A stretch of DNA of 64,000 nt from assembly GCA_016875095.1 (NCBI GenBank), contig VGSG01000010.1, positions 18,551 to 82,550 of the forward strand, read 5' to 3'. The notes under the pieces were generated by a model, which worked only from the letters and a program-made list of their open reading frames with translations, had not been told where the DNA came from and made no database searches. Positions 33,159 through 42,670 of the stretch are shown here, piece by piece. Numbering within the stretch: the first letter of the stretch is position 1; the number at the start of each line of letters is the position of its first letter. Position numbers and translations under genes: made by a program. The DNA is from Deltaproteobacteria bacterium (lineage in GTDB: Bacteria > Desulfobacterota > Desulfomonilia > Desulfomonilales > Desulfomonilaceae).

Positions 33159-34685
33159 ATGGAAGAAACAAAGACCATCAGCACGGAGGCCGAAATTCTT
33201 TCAGGGAAGGGCGCGTTAAGCTATTGGCTCGAAAACATTCGAACCCAAGGAACGCACCCCAACAAAACCGTCATCGGGTACGTGACGGCGTGGGCAGCCT
33301 GGGCCGCCATCCTTTGGTTGATAGATTTCGGACGAGCGATTCCTTCTTATCCTGCTCAGGCAACTCTTGCAGTGGTCGTTTGGGCATCGATCATGTGGGT
33401 GAGCGAAGCCATGCCCGTTGGCGTGACAGGACTCATGATTCCGATGCTTCTCGTCGTCACGAAGGCTATTCCAACGATACCCCAGGCATTTGGAGGGTTC
33501 GTGCTGGACGTGACCTTTTTGACCCTCGGCGCGTTTCTCTTTGCAGCGATCTTGTCTGCTGCGCGACTCGACACGAGAATTGCCTTGACCATACTCTCCA
33601 AAATGAAGGCTACGCGAGCCAAGCAAATCATAATGGGGCTATTCGCAACGAACATGGTCCTCGGATTGGTGGTCCCCGCTGCAAATGCGAGATCAACTAC
33701 CGTCCTGCCGATCGTCAATGGCGTTATAGGCCTGTTTGGCGATACTCCGGCCGAACAAAACGCGAAAAAAGCTATCGTGATTTCCTGTATCGTCTACGCA
33801 ACGATGGTGGGAGGCATTCTGTTCCTCACAGCCCACTTGCCGAACGTGCTTATGGTCGGGCTCTTTGACAAACAACTGGGCGTACGGATCTCGTGGATCC
33901 AATGGCTCTGGTTGCACCTTCCCATAATCGGTCTATACCCGATCATGTACTGGATTGTCAGCTCCGTTTTCCGGTGTGGTGCGGTTGAGGTCCCTGGAGG
34001 ACTCGCGAGAATATCCAAGGAGAATGACGAGCTTGGCCCCACCAAGCCTCATGAATGGGTCATTCTCGTGATTTTCGGATTTGCCGCGGTCATGTGGGCG
34101 CTGGAGGATTTCCACAAAATAAAGACCGGAATGGTGGCCCTCATTGCGGTAGGGGTCTTTTTCATACCTGGTGTATTTCCGTTCAACTGGCGTCTGATTC
34201 AAAGCAAGACAATTTGGGGAACGTGGCTCCTGCTTGGAGGCGCGCTGTCGTTGTCCGCCGCGATGGCTTCCACAGGCCTGGCTAAGCATGTGGCCTTAAT
34301 GCTTCTTCCTGCGGTTCAGGGCCACGGGTGGGTCGTCGTTCTGTTCATAATGATGGCTGCCACACAGTTCATCAGACTGGGAATGCTAAGCAATATAGCG
34401 GCCATCGCTCTGCTTGCCCCTATTCTCATGGAGATGGCGCCCCTCCTCGGAATGAATACCGTCGCTTTTACTCTACTCGTTGCAAATGTGGACACGTTTG
34501 CCTTTGTCATTCCGACGCAGGTGGTCGCAGGTGTTGTGGCCTACAGCACCGGCGCTTTCAACATGTCGGACTATATGAAGGCGGGTTTTCCCACAATGGT
34601 GGCTGCAATACTCTGGAGCGTCCTGGTAATGGCGCCCTGGTATGCCGTTAATGGATTCCCGGTATGGGAACCTTTGGTGAAGTAG
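33159..34685 (+). CDS. SLC13/DASS-family anion:sodium symporter
   Basis: AAAGGGAGG lies before the ATG at 33159, giving 508 residues with about 11-12 hydrophobic helices in two repeats. SLC13/CitT-type landmarks are visible: the early WVSEAMPVGVTGLMIPMLL, the AANARSTTVLP segment of the first half and LRLG-like ATQFIRLGMLSNIAAIALLAP of the second half. Members move dicarboxylates, citrate or sulfate with sodium. The normal SNT signature (Ser-Asn-Thr) of the binding loops is not obvious in either repeat, so the substrate may differ. Given the sulfotransferase gene upstream, sulfate or a sulfonate is possible, but that is only inference. Confidence 0.85.
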   Translation: MEETKTISTEAEILSGKGALSYWLENIRTQGTHPNKTVIGYVTAWAAWAAILWLIDFGRAIPSYPAQATLAVVVWASIMWVSEAMPVGVTGLMIPMLLVVTKAIPTIPQAFGGFVLDVTFLTLGAFLFAAILSAARLDTRIALTILSKMKATRAKQIIMGLFATNMVLGLVVPAANARSTTVLPIVNGVIGLFGDTPAEQNAKKAIVISCIVYATMVGGILFLTAHLPNVLMVGLFDKQLGVRISWIQWLWLHLPIIGLYPIMYWIVSSVFRCGAVEVPGGLARISKENDELGPTKPHEWVILVIFGFAAVMWALEDFHKIKTGMVALIAVGVFFIPGVFPFNWRLIQSKTIWGTWLLLGGALSLSAAMASTGLAKHVALMLLPAVQGHGWVVVLFIMMAATQFIRLGMLSNIAAIALLAPILMEMAPLLGMNTVAFTLLVANVDTFAFVIPTQVVAGVVAYSTGAFNMSDYMKAGFPTMVAAILWSVLVMAPWYAVNGFPVWEPLVK

Positions 34686-34860
34686 CCTGATCCTGGATTT
34701 CAGGTCGCCGCCCTACCTGGCCGGTGTCTTCTGGTCAGCTCTCTCCACTCAGAAATGGTCTCACAGGTCTCTCCGCCGTGGAATCCGCCAGCGTCGTAAT
34801 CCGCTCTCAACCAAAGTAGAGACATTACATGAACAAATCTACCTTGTTGCCCGATGTTGC

Positions 34861-34889
34861 TTGACATTCATCCCACGAAAGACTATTTT
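34861..34889 (+). promoter_or_regulatory. sigma-70 promoter upstream of the TrmJ-like gene
   Basis: A perfect TTGACA (34861-34866) is followed after exactly 17 bp by TATTTT (34884-34889). It lies in the 377-bp intergenic region 34686-35062. Transcription would begin near 34896, leaving a leader of about 165 nt before the ATG at 35063. This argues against the in-frame GTG at 34892, which would be at the transcription start. No other feature was seen in this gap. Confidence 0.6.
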
Positions 34890-35062
34890 CCGTGGCGCCG
34901 GACAGCCGCCTGATCGGCCCTCCGATCGCATATTGGCGGGCTCTGACCTCATACTCAAGCGCGCGGGATCGGATTGGCGCCATTAGCAGCGCAAGAAAAG
35001 TCGCATGGGGCAGAGGCCGGCCGCTGTATCGTTTGAATAGGGGCACGAGAGCTACTCCTCAT

Positions 35063-35899
35063 ATGGGTGCGTCGAAAAAGGTTCAGCGTGGCTTCGCGGT
35101 TCATCCTGACTGGGCTGTGGCTCTAGGGAATGTGCGGATCGTCCTGGTGGGAATCACTCATCCCGGGAACATCGGGTCGGTGGCCCGTGTCATGAAAAAT
35201 ATGGGATTGAGAAACCTTGTTTTGGTTTCTTCAACCGATTGTGGACCTGAGACCGATGCCCGCTTTATGGCATCCGGAGCCTATGACGTGGTGGAACAGG
35301 CCCAGAGGAGCTCAGATCTTGCGGAAGGGCTAAGCCAATGCCTCATGGCGGTGGGAACCTCGGCCAGGCTGGGTCGAAAGAGGTCGAGCGCGCGCACGCC
35401 CGATGAGGCGATTCCCGAACTTATGGAACGAGCTCGGTTAGGCCCCGTCGCCTGCGTCTTCGGCAGGGAAGCTCGGGGCCTCACCAACGAAGAAATCAAG
35501 CTGTGCACCCATCACATGGTCATCCCCACGGACGCGGAATTCGCGTCCATGAACATCGCCCATGCGTGCGCGATCACAGCCTATGAGATTTTCAAGCGTG
35601 CCTGCCGTCCTCGGGGCATACAGATCCGCTCCTTCCAGCCGGCTTCGGTTGAAGAGCGAGAAGCGATGTTTGAACACATCCAGACTGTGCTAACCCGGGC
35701 CGGATTTCTCGAAAAAACCGGTCCCCTGCGCATGATGCGGGATATTAGGCGCATCCTGAACAGCGCGCAGATGGATAATCGAGACGCAAAGATTATCCGA
35801 GGCATTTTCCGCAAGATGGGCAACATGGTCCGTATCGCGGACGAAAAAGCCCGCACACTGGAAAGACTGCTCCAGGAGAAGCAACTCGGGCGCTCTTAA
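35063..35899 (+). CDS. TrmJ-like SpoU-family tRNA 2'-O-methyltransferase
   Basis: 278 residues with the trefoil-knot SPOUT motifs: VRIVLVGITHPGNIGSVARV (motif 1, with the conserved Asn and Arg), CVFGREARGLTNEEI (motif 2) and the final knot motif IPTDAEFASMNIAHACAITAYE (motif 3). A helical C-terminal extension of about 90 residues follows, as in TrmJ, which methylates the ribose of tRNA position 32. The ATG at 35063 fits the N-terminus of the knot domain, but no good ribosome site precedes it. The promoter at 34861 supports this start over longer ones. Confidence 0.85.
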   Translation: MGASKKVQRGFAVHPDWAVALGNVRIVLVGITHPGNIGSVARVMKNMGLRNLVLVSSTDCGPETDARFMASGAYDVVEQAQRSSDLAEGLSQCLMAVGTSARLGRKRSSARTPDEAIPELMERARLGPVACVFGREARGLTNEEIKLCTHHMVIPTDAEFASMNIAHACAITAYEIFKRACRPRGIQIRSFQPASVEEREAMFEHIQTVLTRAGFLEKTGPLRMMRDIRRILNSAQMDNRDAKIIRGIFRKMGNMVRIADEKARTLERLLQEKQLGRS

Positions 35900-36000
35900 G
35901 CCGTTGCGGAGCCGGCTCGGCGTCTGAGGCGGAAAAGGGATCTCTTTGATGAATTGGAAAGGGTGCTTGCACACCGAAACAGCCACAATCGGAAAACCGC

Positions 36001-36831
36001 ATGAGTCCATCTGACACGCCTTATCATTTCATCGATCCTGTGCTGTGGCGGATCGGACCGTTGGAACTCAGGTGGTACGGGCTGATGTACCTGATCGGGT
36101 TCATTGGGGCCTATTTCATTATTCGATCCGAGCTGAAGCGGAAGCAGGGGCCCATTCCGGTGGAGGCCGCGGACGACTTCCTGTTCTACTTGATACTGGG
36201 TCTGCTCATCGGCGCGCGCGTCGGGTACGTGCTCATCTACAATTTCCGGGCTTACTTGGAAGCGCCCTGGGAAGCGCTCGCTCTTTGGCGCGGCGGGATG
36301 AGCTTTCATGGGGGGTTGGTAGGAATCATCGTCGCGGGATTCCTCTTCATGCGACGGTGGAAGGCCCCGTTCCTTGCCCTCACGGATATCGCGGCCGTGG
36401 CCGCGCCCATAGGTCTCATGTTCGGGCGGATTGGGAACTTCATCAACGGTGAATTGTACGGAAGGGTAACGGACCTTCCTTGGGGCGTCGTCTTCCCCGT
36501 GGCCGGCCCCGATCCTCGGCATCCATCACAACTGTACGAGGCGTTTCTCGAGGGCCCTGTGTTGTTCGGGATACTCTGGCGCCTCCGAACCAGGGTTCGT
36601 CACACGGGCTATTTGAGCGCGGCGTTTCTCGTTTTGTACGGCGCGTTCAGATTTTGTCTGGAATTCCTACGCGAACCCGACGCGCAGTTGGGCTATTTCT
36701 TTACCTGGTTCACCATGGGCCAGCTCCTGTGCTTGGGGATGATCGCGCTTGGTGCCGCGATCTTCCTCCGTACAAGCCTTGGCGCGGAGACGAGGCCCTC
36801 GCAAGAGGACCGTCAGGGATCCGACTCGTAA
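36001..36831 (+). CDS. lgt: prolipoprotein diacylglyceryl transferase
   Basis: The 276-residue inner-membrane enzyme transfers diacylglycerol from phosphatidylglycerol to the lipobox Cys of prolipoproteins. Seven hydrophobic helices are expected. Family signatures seen are LRWYGLMYLIGF near the N-terminus, GGMSFHGGLVG (with the catalytic His) and GRIGNFINGELYGR (the Lgt signature with the essential Arg and Asn). Length is normal for Lgt. It is followed 84 bp later by the TPR-CHAT gene, and in this window would process LptE. Confidence 0.96.
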   Translation: MSPSDTPYHFIDPVLWRIGPLELRWYGLMYLIGFIGAYFIIRSELKRKQGPIPVEAADDFLFYLILGLLIGARVGYVLIYNFRAYLEAPWEALALWRGGMSFHGGLVGIIVAGFLFMRRWKAPFLALTDIAAVAAPIGLMFGRIGNFINGELYGRVTDLPWGVVFPVAGPDPRHPSQLYEAFLEGPVLFGILWRLRTRVRHTGYLSAAFLVLYGAFRFCLEFLREPDAQLGYFFTWFTMGQLLCLGMIALGAAIFLRTSLGAETRPSQEDRQGSDS

Positions 36832-36915
36832 ACGTCCACACATCCGGGCCGGCGGGGCTCTCGGCGCCGGTTCCGGACAATGACGAACGCGCTTTCCAGC
36901 GAGGGTGAAAGCACG

Positions 36916-39900
36916 ATGAACCAAAACGGAAAACAGCCGAGCGCGGCGAACTTCTTTCTGATCGCAGTGTTAGTGGCGTTGATTCTTGAAGCTTTGTGGG
37001 CAATACCGGATCTCGCCCGCGCGGAGCCGAATGAGGCGCGGCCTCTTGGCGGCGCGCGTATTGATGCGCTTCTGAGCGGCGGCCGAGCAGCGAACTTGGC
37101 CGCTATAGACAGTCCGCGGAGCGCCGAACCGGATGTGGGGCCACCGCCTCAGTCAAGCCAAGAATTGAAAGAGAGGGACGCGAAACCACCGATTGTGGCG
37201 CCGCAAGCGCCGGAAGCGTCCCCGGCCGACGCCTCTCACAAGAACAGCGCCGCATCCTCGGGAAAACCCGCGCTACAGCCCGAGCCCAAACAGGCAGACC
37301 CGAGTGACGCGGGAGACTCGCTCAAGAGCGCTCGAGGGCTTTTTCAGAAGGAAGAATACACCCAGTCTCTCGAGGCATTCCGGGTCGCTCTCTTCAAGAG
37401 CGAGAAGGCCGGTGATCAGAAAACCGCGGCCATGGCGCTATACGGCATGGCGCAGGCGCTCAATAAACTTAGCCAAGACGAGGAGGCCCTCAAGAGTCTC
37501 CAGCGCTCGATTCAGATAAACCAGACGCAGAAGAACGCGCGGGCCAGGAGCCTGGACCATCTGCTCATGGGCCGCATCCTGATCGGGCAAAGTCGCTACC
37601 AGCCGGCGATGGAAGCCTTTCAGGAAGCCCTGAAGCTTTTGCCGGAGTCCGAGGACGCCGAGCGTCCGCGTCTGCACCAGGACATGGCCACATGCCATTT
37701 GCGGCTGAATCACTTTGCCGAAGCTGTCGGCGAGTACAATCGTTTGATCGCGTTCTATGTGAAGAAGGGCAATGAGAAGGAGGCCGCGCGCATTCACGTT
37801 CTGATAGGAGACATGAAGGTCTCCCGATCTGATTACCAGAATGGGAGAGCGAGCTATCAGAAGGCTGAGGCCGTTTACCGCAGGTTGAACCGGCGCAAGG
37901 AGCTGGGAGAAACCCTGTTCAGACTTGCGTACGTGAGCCAGCTCACCAGCGATCTCAAAGCAGCGCAGGACGAGGTGAAGGAAGGGCAATCCTTTCTCAG
38001 CGGCGAGACAGAGAGCGATTTCGACGCGCTTCCCCTCCTGGTGAACGGACAAGTCGCTTTCAACCGAGGGGACATGGCAGCGGCGTTCAAAAGCGTTTCC
38101 GCCGCGCTCAATTTCTACAACCAGGCCGGGGATCGCATCATGGCCGCTCGCGCCTTGCTCGCCTTGGCCAGGATCGAGGAGGCGCGCGCGCGTTTCAGCG
38201 CGGGCCTGAGACTGGCGGGCAGCGCATTGAACGACTTCCGGGCGCTCTCGGATCCCGGTGGCGAGTGCGCGGCGATCCTTTTGATCGGCGAGGTCTATTT
38301 CCAGCAGGGCTATGCCCAAAAAGCCCTGGAGTATGCCCAAGAGGCCCTTGCCCTTGCCAAGAAGATCAACGACGCGACTCAAATGATCGAATCGCGCATT
38401 CTCGTCGCGGATATACACGCAATCATGGGGGACGTGGATTTCGCGTGGAAGCTCCTCAAAGAGGCTGCACAGGACTCCTCATCAAACGTGAACCGCAGAA
38501 CCAGGGCTCGGGTGCGGCTTGCCGTAGCTCGTTTCCGGCTTGCCAGGGACGCGTCAGAACCGGTGCTCAAGGCTGCAGAGTCGGCTCGGAAGCTCTTCGA
38601 GGAGATAGACGACACGCGCGGCGCGGCCGATTGCGACCTCGTGATCGGACAGGCGCTGGAACTGCGCGGGGAACGTCAAAAGGCTCTTGCCATGTTCGAG
38701 CAAGCTCTTCGGGCTTATCGGGCCACATGGGACAGACTGGGGGAAGGCAAGGCGCTGACGGCGTTTGGAATCCACCACAAGAACGCGGGTGATTACGAGC
38801 AGGCTCTAAAATTCTTCGGCGAAGCGCAAGATCTTCTCCAGGGTATTCAGGATCGAAGGGGATACGCGGCGAACCTGACCAATATCGGCAACATCCTCAA
38901 ACACAAGAATAGCATTCCCGAATCGGTGCGAAACCTGGAGCAAGCGCTACAAGTCTATCGTGAACTCTCCGACAAGAAAGGCGAGGCCGACATCCTAACC
39001 AATCTTGGGAATGTCCTTGCGGCCCGTGGATCTCAGTCCGAGGCCCTGGACAAGCTCTCCAGCGCGCTTGCGCGGCACCGCGAGATCCAGGATCTGCGAG
39101 GCGTGGCCACGGACCTTACCGGCATGGGACGCGTCCATCTTGGCAAGGGAGAGTTGCAGAGCGCGGCTTCCTGTTTGGAAGAAGCATGGAAGGTCAACAG
39201 GCGGATCAGTAATCCCAGAGGCGACGTGGCCATCCTTTCGGAACTGGCAATGCTGGAACGGGCTAAGCGGAACACTGCAAAGGCAATGGAATTGTTGAAA
39301 AAAGCCCTCAAGCTCTCCCAGGAGATTGACGACTCCCGCTCGGTGTCCGCGGTCAGACTGAAGATGGCCACGGTGCTCCAGGAAGCGGGTCAATACGATC
39401 AGGCGCTCTCCATGCTCGTGCAGACCTTGGAGATCATGAAGGCCCAGGGAGATCGGAAGGGTGAACTGTGGGCTCTGGGTGAACTGGGCATTACCCAGGC
39501 TAAGATGGGTGATTACGAAAACGCCCTCACGAATCTCCGCAGGGCCACGGAACTGCGCACCGAGCTTGGTCTTCCCGCGTCCCTTGCTCGTGACCTTGAT
39601 TTTCACCTAGGTGAGATCCATGAAGGCTTCAAGGACTATGAACAGGCCCTGGAGCATTATCAGAAATCTCTGGCAATGGCTCAGGTCGCGGGGACCAACA
39701 GCACGCTCGGACGAGTTTATCATCGGATCGGAAGCGTTTACTACCAACTGGAAGAATATACGAAGGCCCAGGAATTCTTCGAAGATGCCCTGAGAGTTCA
39801 TTCGGAGATTCGCAATCCCCATATGCAGCAGAGTGAACTGATCCAGCTCGGGGACATCCTCAGCAAGCTGGGAGACCCTGAACAGGCTCTCAAGCGGCAG

Positions 39901-41991
39901 ATGGAGGCGCTTGCCATCACCAAGAAGACCCTGGACGCAAGAGAGGAAACCCGGGTGCTCACCCGCGTCGGCACACTCAACCAGATGCTCGGACGGCCGC
40001 GGGTCGCGCTGGAGTATTACAAGGAAGCGAAGGAAAAGCGCTCCAAGATAGGGGACAAACGAGGCGTAAACGAGAACTTGCTCCAGATCGCGCTGGTGAC
40101 CTCCATTCTCGGCAGTTTTGAGGAGGCTGTGGAGCACCTCAAAGAAGCGCTGGAAATATCCCAGTGCGGGGAAGACCGGGGGATGCTCTGGAAAGCATAT
40201 TTTATTATGGGCCGAGCCCTCCAGAGCAAGAAGCGGTACGGCGAAGCCCTTGAATCGTACCGCAAAGCCATAACCATCCTCGAATCCACGGAGGCGGACA
40301 TCGCTGAGGAGTCGGAAGAGGACAACTTCATTTTTGGCGGCAAACGGGCGTTGTTCGAGACGACGCTGAAGGTTCTGATGCAGCTCGCGCGCAAAGATCC
40401 CGAAGGCGCTTACGACAACCAGGCCCTGAGAATTGCGGAACGGCTCAAGGCTGCGTCCTTCGAAAACACACTCTCTCGCATCAATGTAGAGAGCTTCTCG
40501 GACTTGCCTCACGAGCTGTTGATCAGGGAAAAGAGCCTACGACTGACCCTCCGGACACTTGACAGTAAGCTGGTGACGGAACTCTCCGCAGCGAGTCCCG
40601 ATCAGGGACAGATCGACAAACTCCTTGAGGAGCGGAGGGGAAAAGAAAAAGCATTCAGAGAACTCAAAGACCGTTTTACCAAAGAGTTCCCTGCCTATGC
40701 CGGTTTACGTTATCCGAAGCCCGTTTCCGTCCATCAGCTCCAGAAAGAAACCATAGATCCTCACGAAGCCGTAATAGCATTCATGGTGACCCGGAGTAAC
40801 ACGTACATCTTCGCAATGGACAAGACTCGGTTTCACACCTTTTCCGTGGATTATTCCGAGAAAGACCTGGAACGTGACGTCGGCGCGCTCATCAAACCTC
40901 TTCACAGGTCCGATACCCAGGCGAACTGGGACGTCTCCGTGGCCTACAGGCTCTATGATCGACTGATACGTCCGGTGGAGTATTTTTTGGCGACAAAGAA
41001 GACCGTAACCATAATTCCCCACGGGGCGCTGGCGTCGCTCCCCTTTGAAATGCTCGTGTCATCCAAAGAGCACGCAGGGAAACGCTTCTGGTCACCCACA
41101 GACCAGCCGAGTTACCTCCTGGAAAAGTACGGGTTCTGCTATGCGCCATCAGCGTCGGTTCTGTCGTGGCTCCGCACGAGGCAGCGGGGCAGGGACCCGG
41201 GATGGAGCCTAGTTGCCTTTGGGGACGCTGTATATCAAGATCCGGAGCACAAAAAGGAATTGAATAGCGGCGCGGACAGACTTTTGGCCGCATTCAGCGT
41301 CAGATCCGAGGCGGCCCGGAACAGCAACTTACGGCCGTTGCCCGGCGCGCGCAAAGAAATCTCCGAGATCGCACGACTCATGGGGGGGCCGGTTCAGGTC
41401 TACCTGGGAGCTGACGCTACGGAAAGCCTCTTCAAGAAGGCGGATCTCGGGCGGTATCGGTACGTGCATCTGGCTACACACGGAGTGCTCCTCAGTGGCC
41501 TGAGCAAATTCTGGCAGCAGCCTGCCATCGTATTTTCTCTGTATGGTGACAAGGACAACGACGGTTTTCTCCAGCTTGGCGAAGTCTTTGGCCTCAAGCT
41601 CAACGCGGACCTGGTTGTGCTCTCCTCCTGTCTCTCTCCCACGGATCAGGAGGCGGTCATCAATAACGGATTGGAAGGTCTGGCGCGAGCATTCCTCTTC
41701 GCCGGCGCGGATTCGGCGATTCTGAGCATGTGGCAGGCAAATGACGAGAGCACTGCCAATCTCTTTATCGAGATGTACAAAGGGCTCAAAGAAGGCTCTA
41801 AGGCCGAGGGTCTCCGACAGGCCAAGCTAAAGCTGCTCAAAGACAAAGCCACCAGCCATCCCTATTACTGGGCCCCTTTCGTCCTCGTGGGAATGTGGAA
41901 GGTCAGGGTTCCCCCTCGACCGGAAGAAGTTGATCCTGCAAACCTTCGATTCCAGGGACTTTCCACCTGGCGGAAGTTGCTCAGCAGATAG
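36916..41991 (+). CDS. exported giant TPR-CHAT protein
   Basis: The ATG at 36916 (GAGGG ten bases before) is preferred over 36880 and gives 1691 residues. An N-terminal hydrophobic segment ending in ALWAIPDLARA works as a signal peptide or anchor. An Ala/Pro-rich region reaches to about residue 125. From there to about 1180 there are tandem tetratricopeptide repeats, a recurrent A-xx-Y-xx-A-L type with the spacing of 40 (Kinesin-light-chain-like). A CHAT domain fills the C-terminal 400 residues. The caspase-like dyad is present: His1522 in LATHG and Cys1572 in LSSCLS. So it is predicted to be a cysteine peptidase of the clan CD fold, periplasmic or surface-exposed. No Cas or toxin partner is nearby. 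Function unknown. Confidence 0.9.
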   Translation: MNQNGKQPSAANFFLIAVLVALILEALWAIPDLARAEPNEARPLGGARIDALLSGGRAANLAAIDSPRSAEPDVGPPPQSSQELKERDAKPPIVAPQAPEASPADASHKNSAASSGKPALQPEPKQADPSDAGDSLKSARGLFQKEEYTQSLEAFRVALFKSEKAGDQKTAAMALYGMAQALNKLSQDEEALKSLQRSIQINQTQKNARARSLDHLLMGRILIGQSRYQPAMEAFQEALKLLPESEDAERPRLHQDMATCHLRLNHFAEAVGEYNRLIAFYVKKGNEKEAARIHVLIGDMKVSRSDYQNGRASYQKAEAVYRRLNRRKELGETLFRLAYVSQLTSDLKAAQDEVKEGQSFLSGETESDFDALPLLVNGQVAFNRGDMAAAFKSVSAALNFYNQAGDRIMAARALLALARIEEARARFSAGLRLAGSALNDFRALSDPGGECAAILLIGEVYFQQGYAQKALEYAQEALALAKKINDATQMIESRILVADIHAIMGDVDFAWKLLKEAAQDSSSNVNRRTRARVRLAVARFRLARDASEPVLKAAESARKLFEEIDDTRGAADCDLVIGQALELRGERQKALAMFEQALRAYRATWDRLGEGKALTAFGIHHKNAGDYEQALKFFGEAQDLLQGIQDRRGYAANLTNIGNILKHKNSIPESVRNLEQALQVYRELSDKKGEADILTNLGNVLAARGSQSEALDKLSSALARHREIQDLRGVATDLTGMGRVHLGKGELQSAASCLEEAWKVNRRISNPRGDVAILSELAMLERAKRNTAKAMELLKKALKLSQEIDDSRSVSAVRLKMATVLQEAGQYDQALSMLVQTLEIMKAQGDRKGELWALGELGITQAKMGDYENALTNLRRATELRTELGLPASLARDLDFHLGEIHEGFKDYEQALEHYQKSLAMAQVAGTNSTLGRVYHRIGSVYYQLEEYTKAQEFFEDALRVHSEIRNPHMQQSELIQLGDILSKLGDPEQALKRQMEALAITKKTLDAREETRVLTRVGTLNQMLGRPRVALEYYKEAKEKRSKIGDKRGVNENLLQIALVTSILGSFEEAVEHLKEALEISQCGEDRGMLWKAYFIMGRALQSKKRYGEALESYRKAITILESTEADIAEESEEDNFIFGGKRALFETTLKVLMQLARKDPEGAYDNQALRIAERLKAASFENTLSRINVESFSDLPHELLIREKSLRLTLRTLDSKLVTELSAASPDQGQIDKLLEERRGKEKAFRELKDRFTKEFPAYAGLRYPKPVSVHQLQKETIDPHEAVIAFMVTRSNTYIFAMDKTRFHTFSVDYSEKDLERDVGALIKPLHRSDTQANWDVSVAYRLYDRLIRPVEYFLATKKTVTIIPHGALASLPFEMLVSSKEHAGKRFWSPTDQPSYLLEKYGFCYAPSASVLSWLRTRQRGRDPGWSLVAFGDAVYQDPEHKKELNSGADRLLAAFSVRSEAARNSNLRPLPGARKEISEIARLMGGPVQVYLGADATESLFKKADLGRYRYVHLATHGVLLSGLSKFWQQPAIVFSLYGDKDNDGFLQLGEVFGLKLNADLVVLSSCLSPTDQEAVINNGLEGLARAFLFAGADSAILSMWQANDESTANLFIEMYKGLKEGSKAEGLRQAKLKLLKDKATSHPYYWAPFVLVGMWKVRVPPRPEEVDPANLRFQGLSTWRKLLSR

Positions 41992-42342
41992 GAACACCGG
42001 ATCAGGGCCTGCTGATTGAATCACCTGCGTAAGGGCGGTAGGCAGGAAGTTGGCCGGCTCCCTGCACTATCGCAAATGCCACTGATAATGTCCGATTGCG
42101 AAAGGGCGCCCGTCGGGTATTGGTAGGCGCTGGCGCATCTTCCAAACAAATCGAGTAGATCGGGCCCCCAGGGACGCCGGCCCTTACCGGTGTTCTCAGA
42201 GCGCGAGCGGCGCACGAGACCAAACATTGCGGCAACTGCTAAGGAGATTGCTCTTCACCACCCAGCTTACTTTTGGCAAAGACTATAGTCGGGACTTAAT
42301 GCTATAGTGCCGGCCACCGGGAAAAGGAGGTCGGCCGGATTG
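41992..42342. other. 351-bp intergenic region without a gene
   Basis: Between the TPR-CHAT gene and the small secreted protein. I found no convincing ORF or RNA. Near the 3' end there are two TATAGT hexamers (42284-42289 within the palindrome GACTATAGTC, and 42303-42308), candidates for -10 boxes of the next gene, but no matching -35 box at 16-18 bp. Confidence 0.4.
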
Positions 42343-42615
42343 ATGGCAAAGCCATTCGTCGTCATCGCGCTGCTCCTCATGGCGGTCTCCGCGCACGCCA
42401 CAGAGAAGAAGAGCTGCGCGGCCATGCAAAAGGAACTCAGCCGTCTCCGGACCGAGTACCACGAATACGCTTCAGGCCAAGTTAGAGCTTCGGGGGAGAT
42501 CTCCTTCGACAGGCTCTGCGAGATGCTCGACGGAATTATCAAGCTGAAGCAAGAAATGCGCGATTCAGACTGCAAAATAAGACAGCGAAAACAGGATATT
42601 AAGACAAAGCGATAG
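42343..42615 (+). CDS. small secreted hypothetical protein
   Basis: Ninety residues from the ATG at 42343 (an in-frame TTG at 42340 is the alternative; AGGAGGT is about nine to twelve bases upstream). The signal peptide is clear (KPFVVIALLLMAVSAHA, cleavage after ALA-type AHA). The mature part is about 70 residues of charged helix with three Cys (SCAAM, LCEML, DCKIR). It looks like a small periplasmic coiled-coil. Function not recognised. It ends 55 bp before the Sir2 gene. Confidence 0.65.
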   Translation: MAKPFVVIALLLMAVSAHATEKKSCAAMQKELSRLRTEYHEYASGQVRASGEISFDRLCEMLDGIIKLKQEMRDSDCKIRQRKQDIKTKR

Positions 42616-42670
42616 AAGGTTTCCGTGGCGGGAAATCTTTGAGAAGTCGTTGTCGAGATCGGAGAGAGGG

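Noticed and set aside
36916..41991. Interpreting the TPR-CHAT protein as part of a type III-E CRISPR (Craspase) system
   Set aside because: No cas gene or repeat array is in the window, and the protein has an export-type N-terminus.
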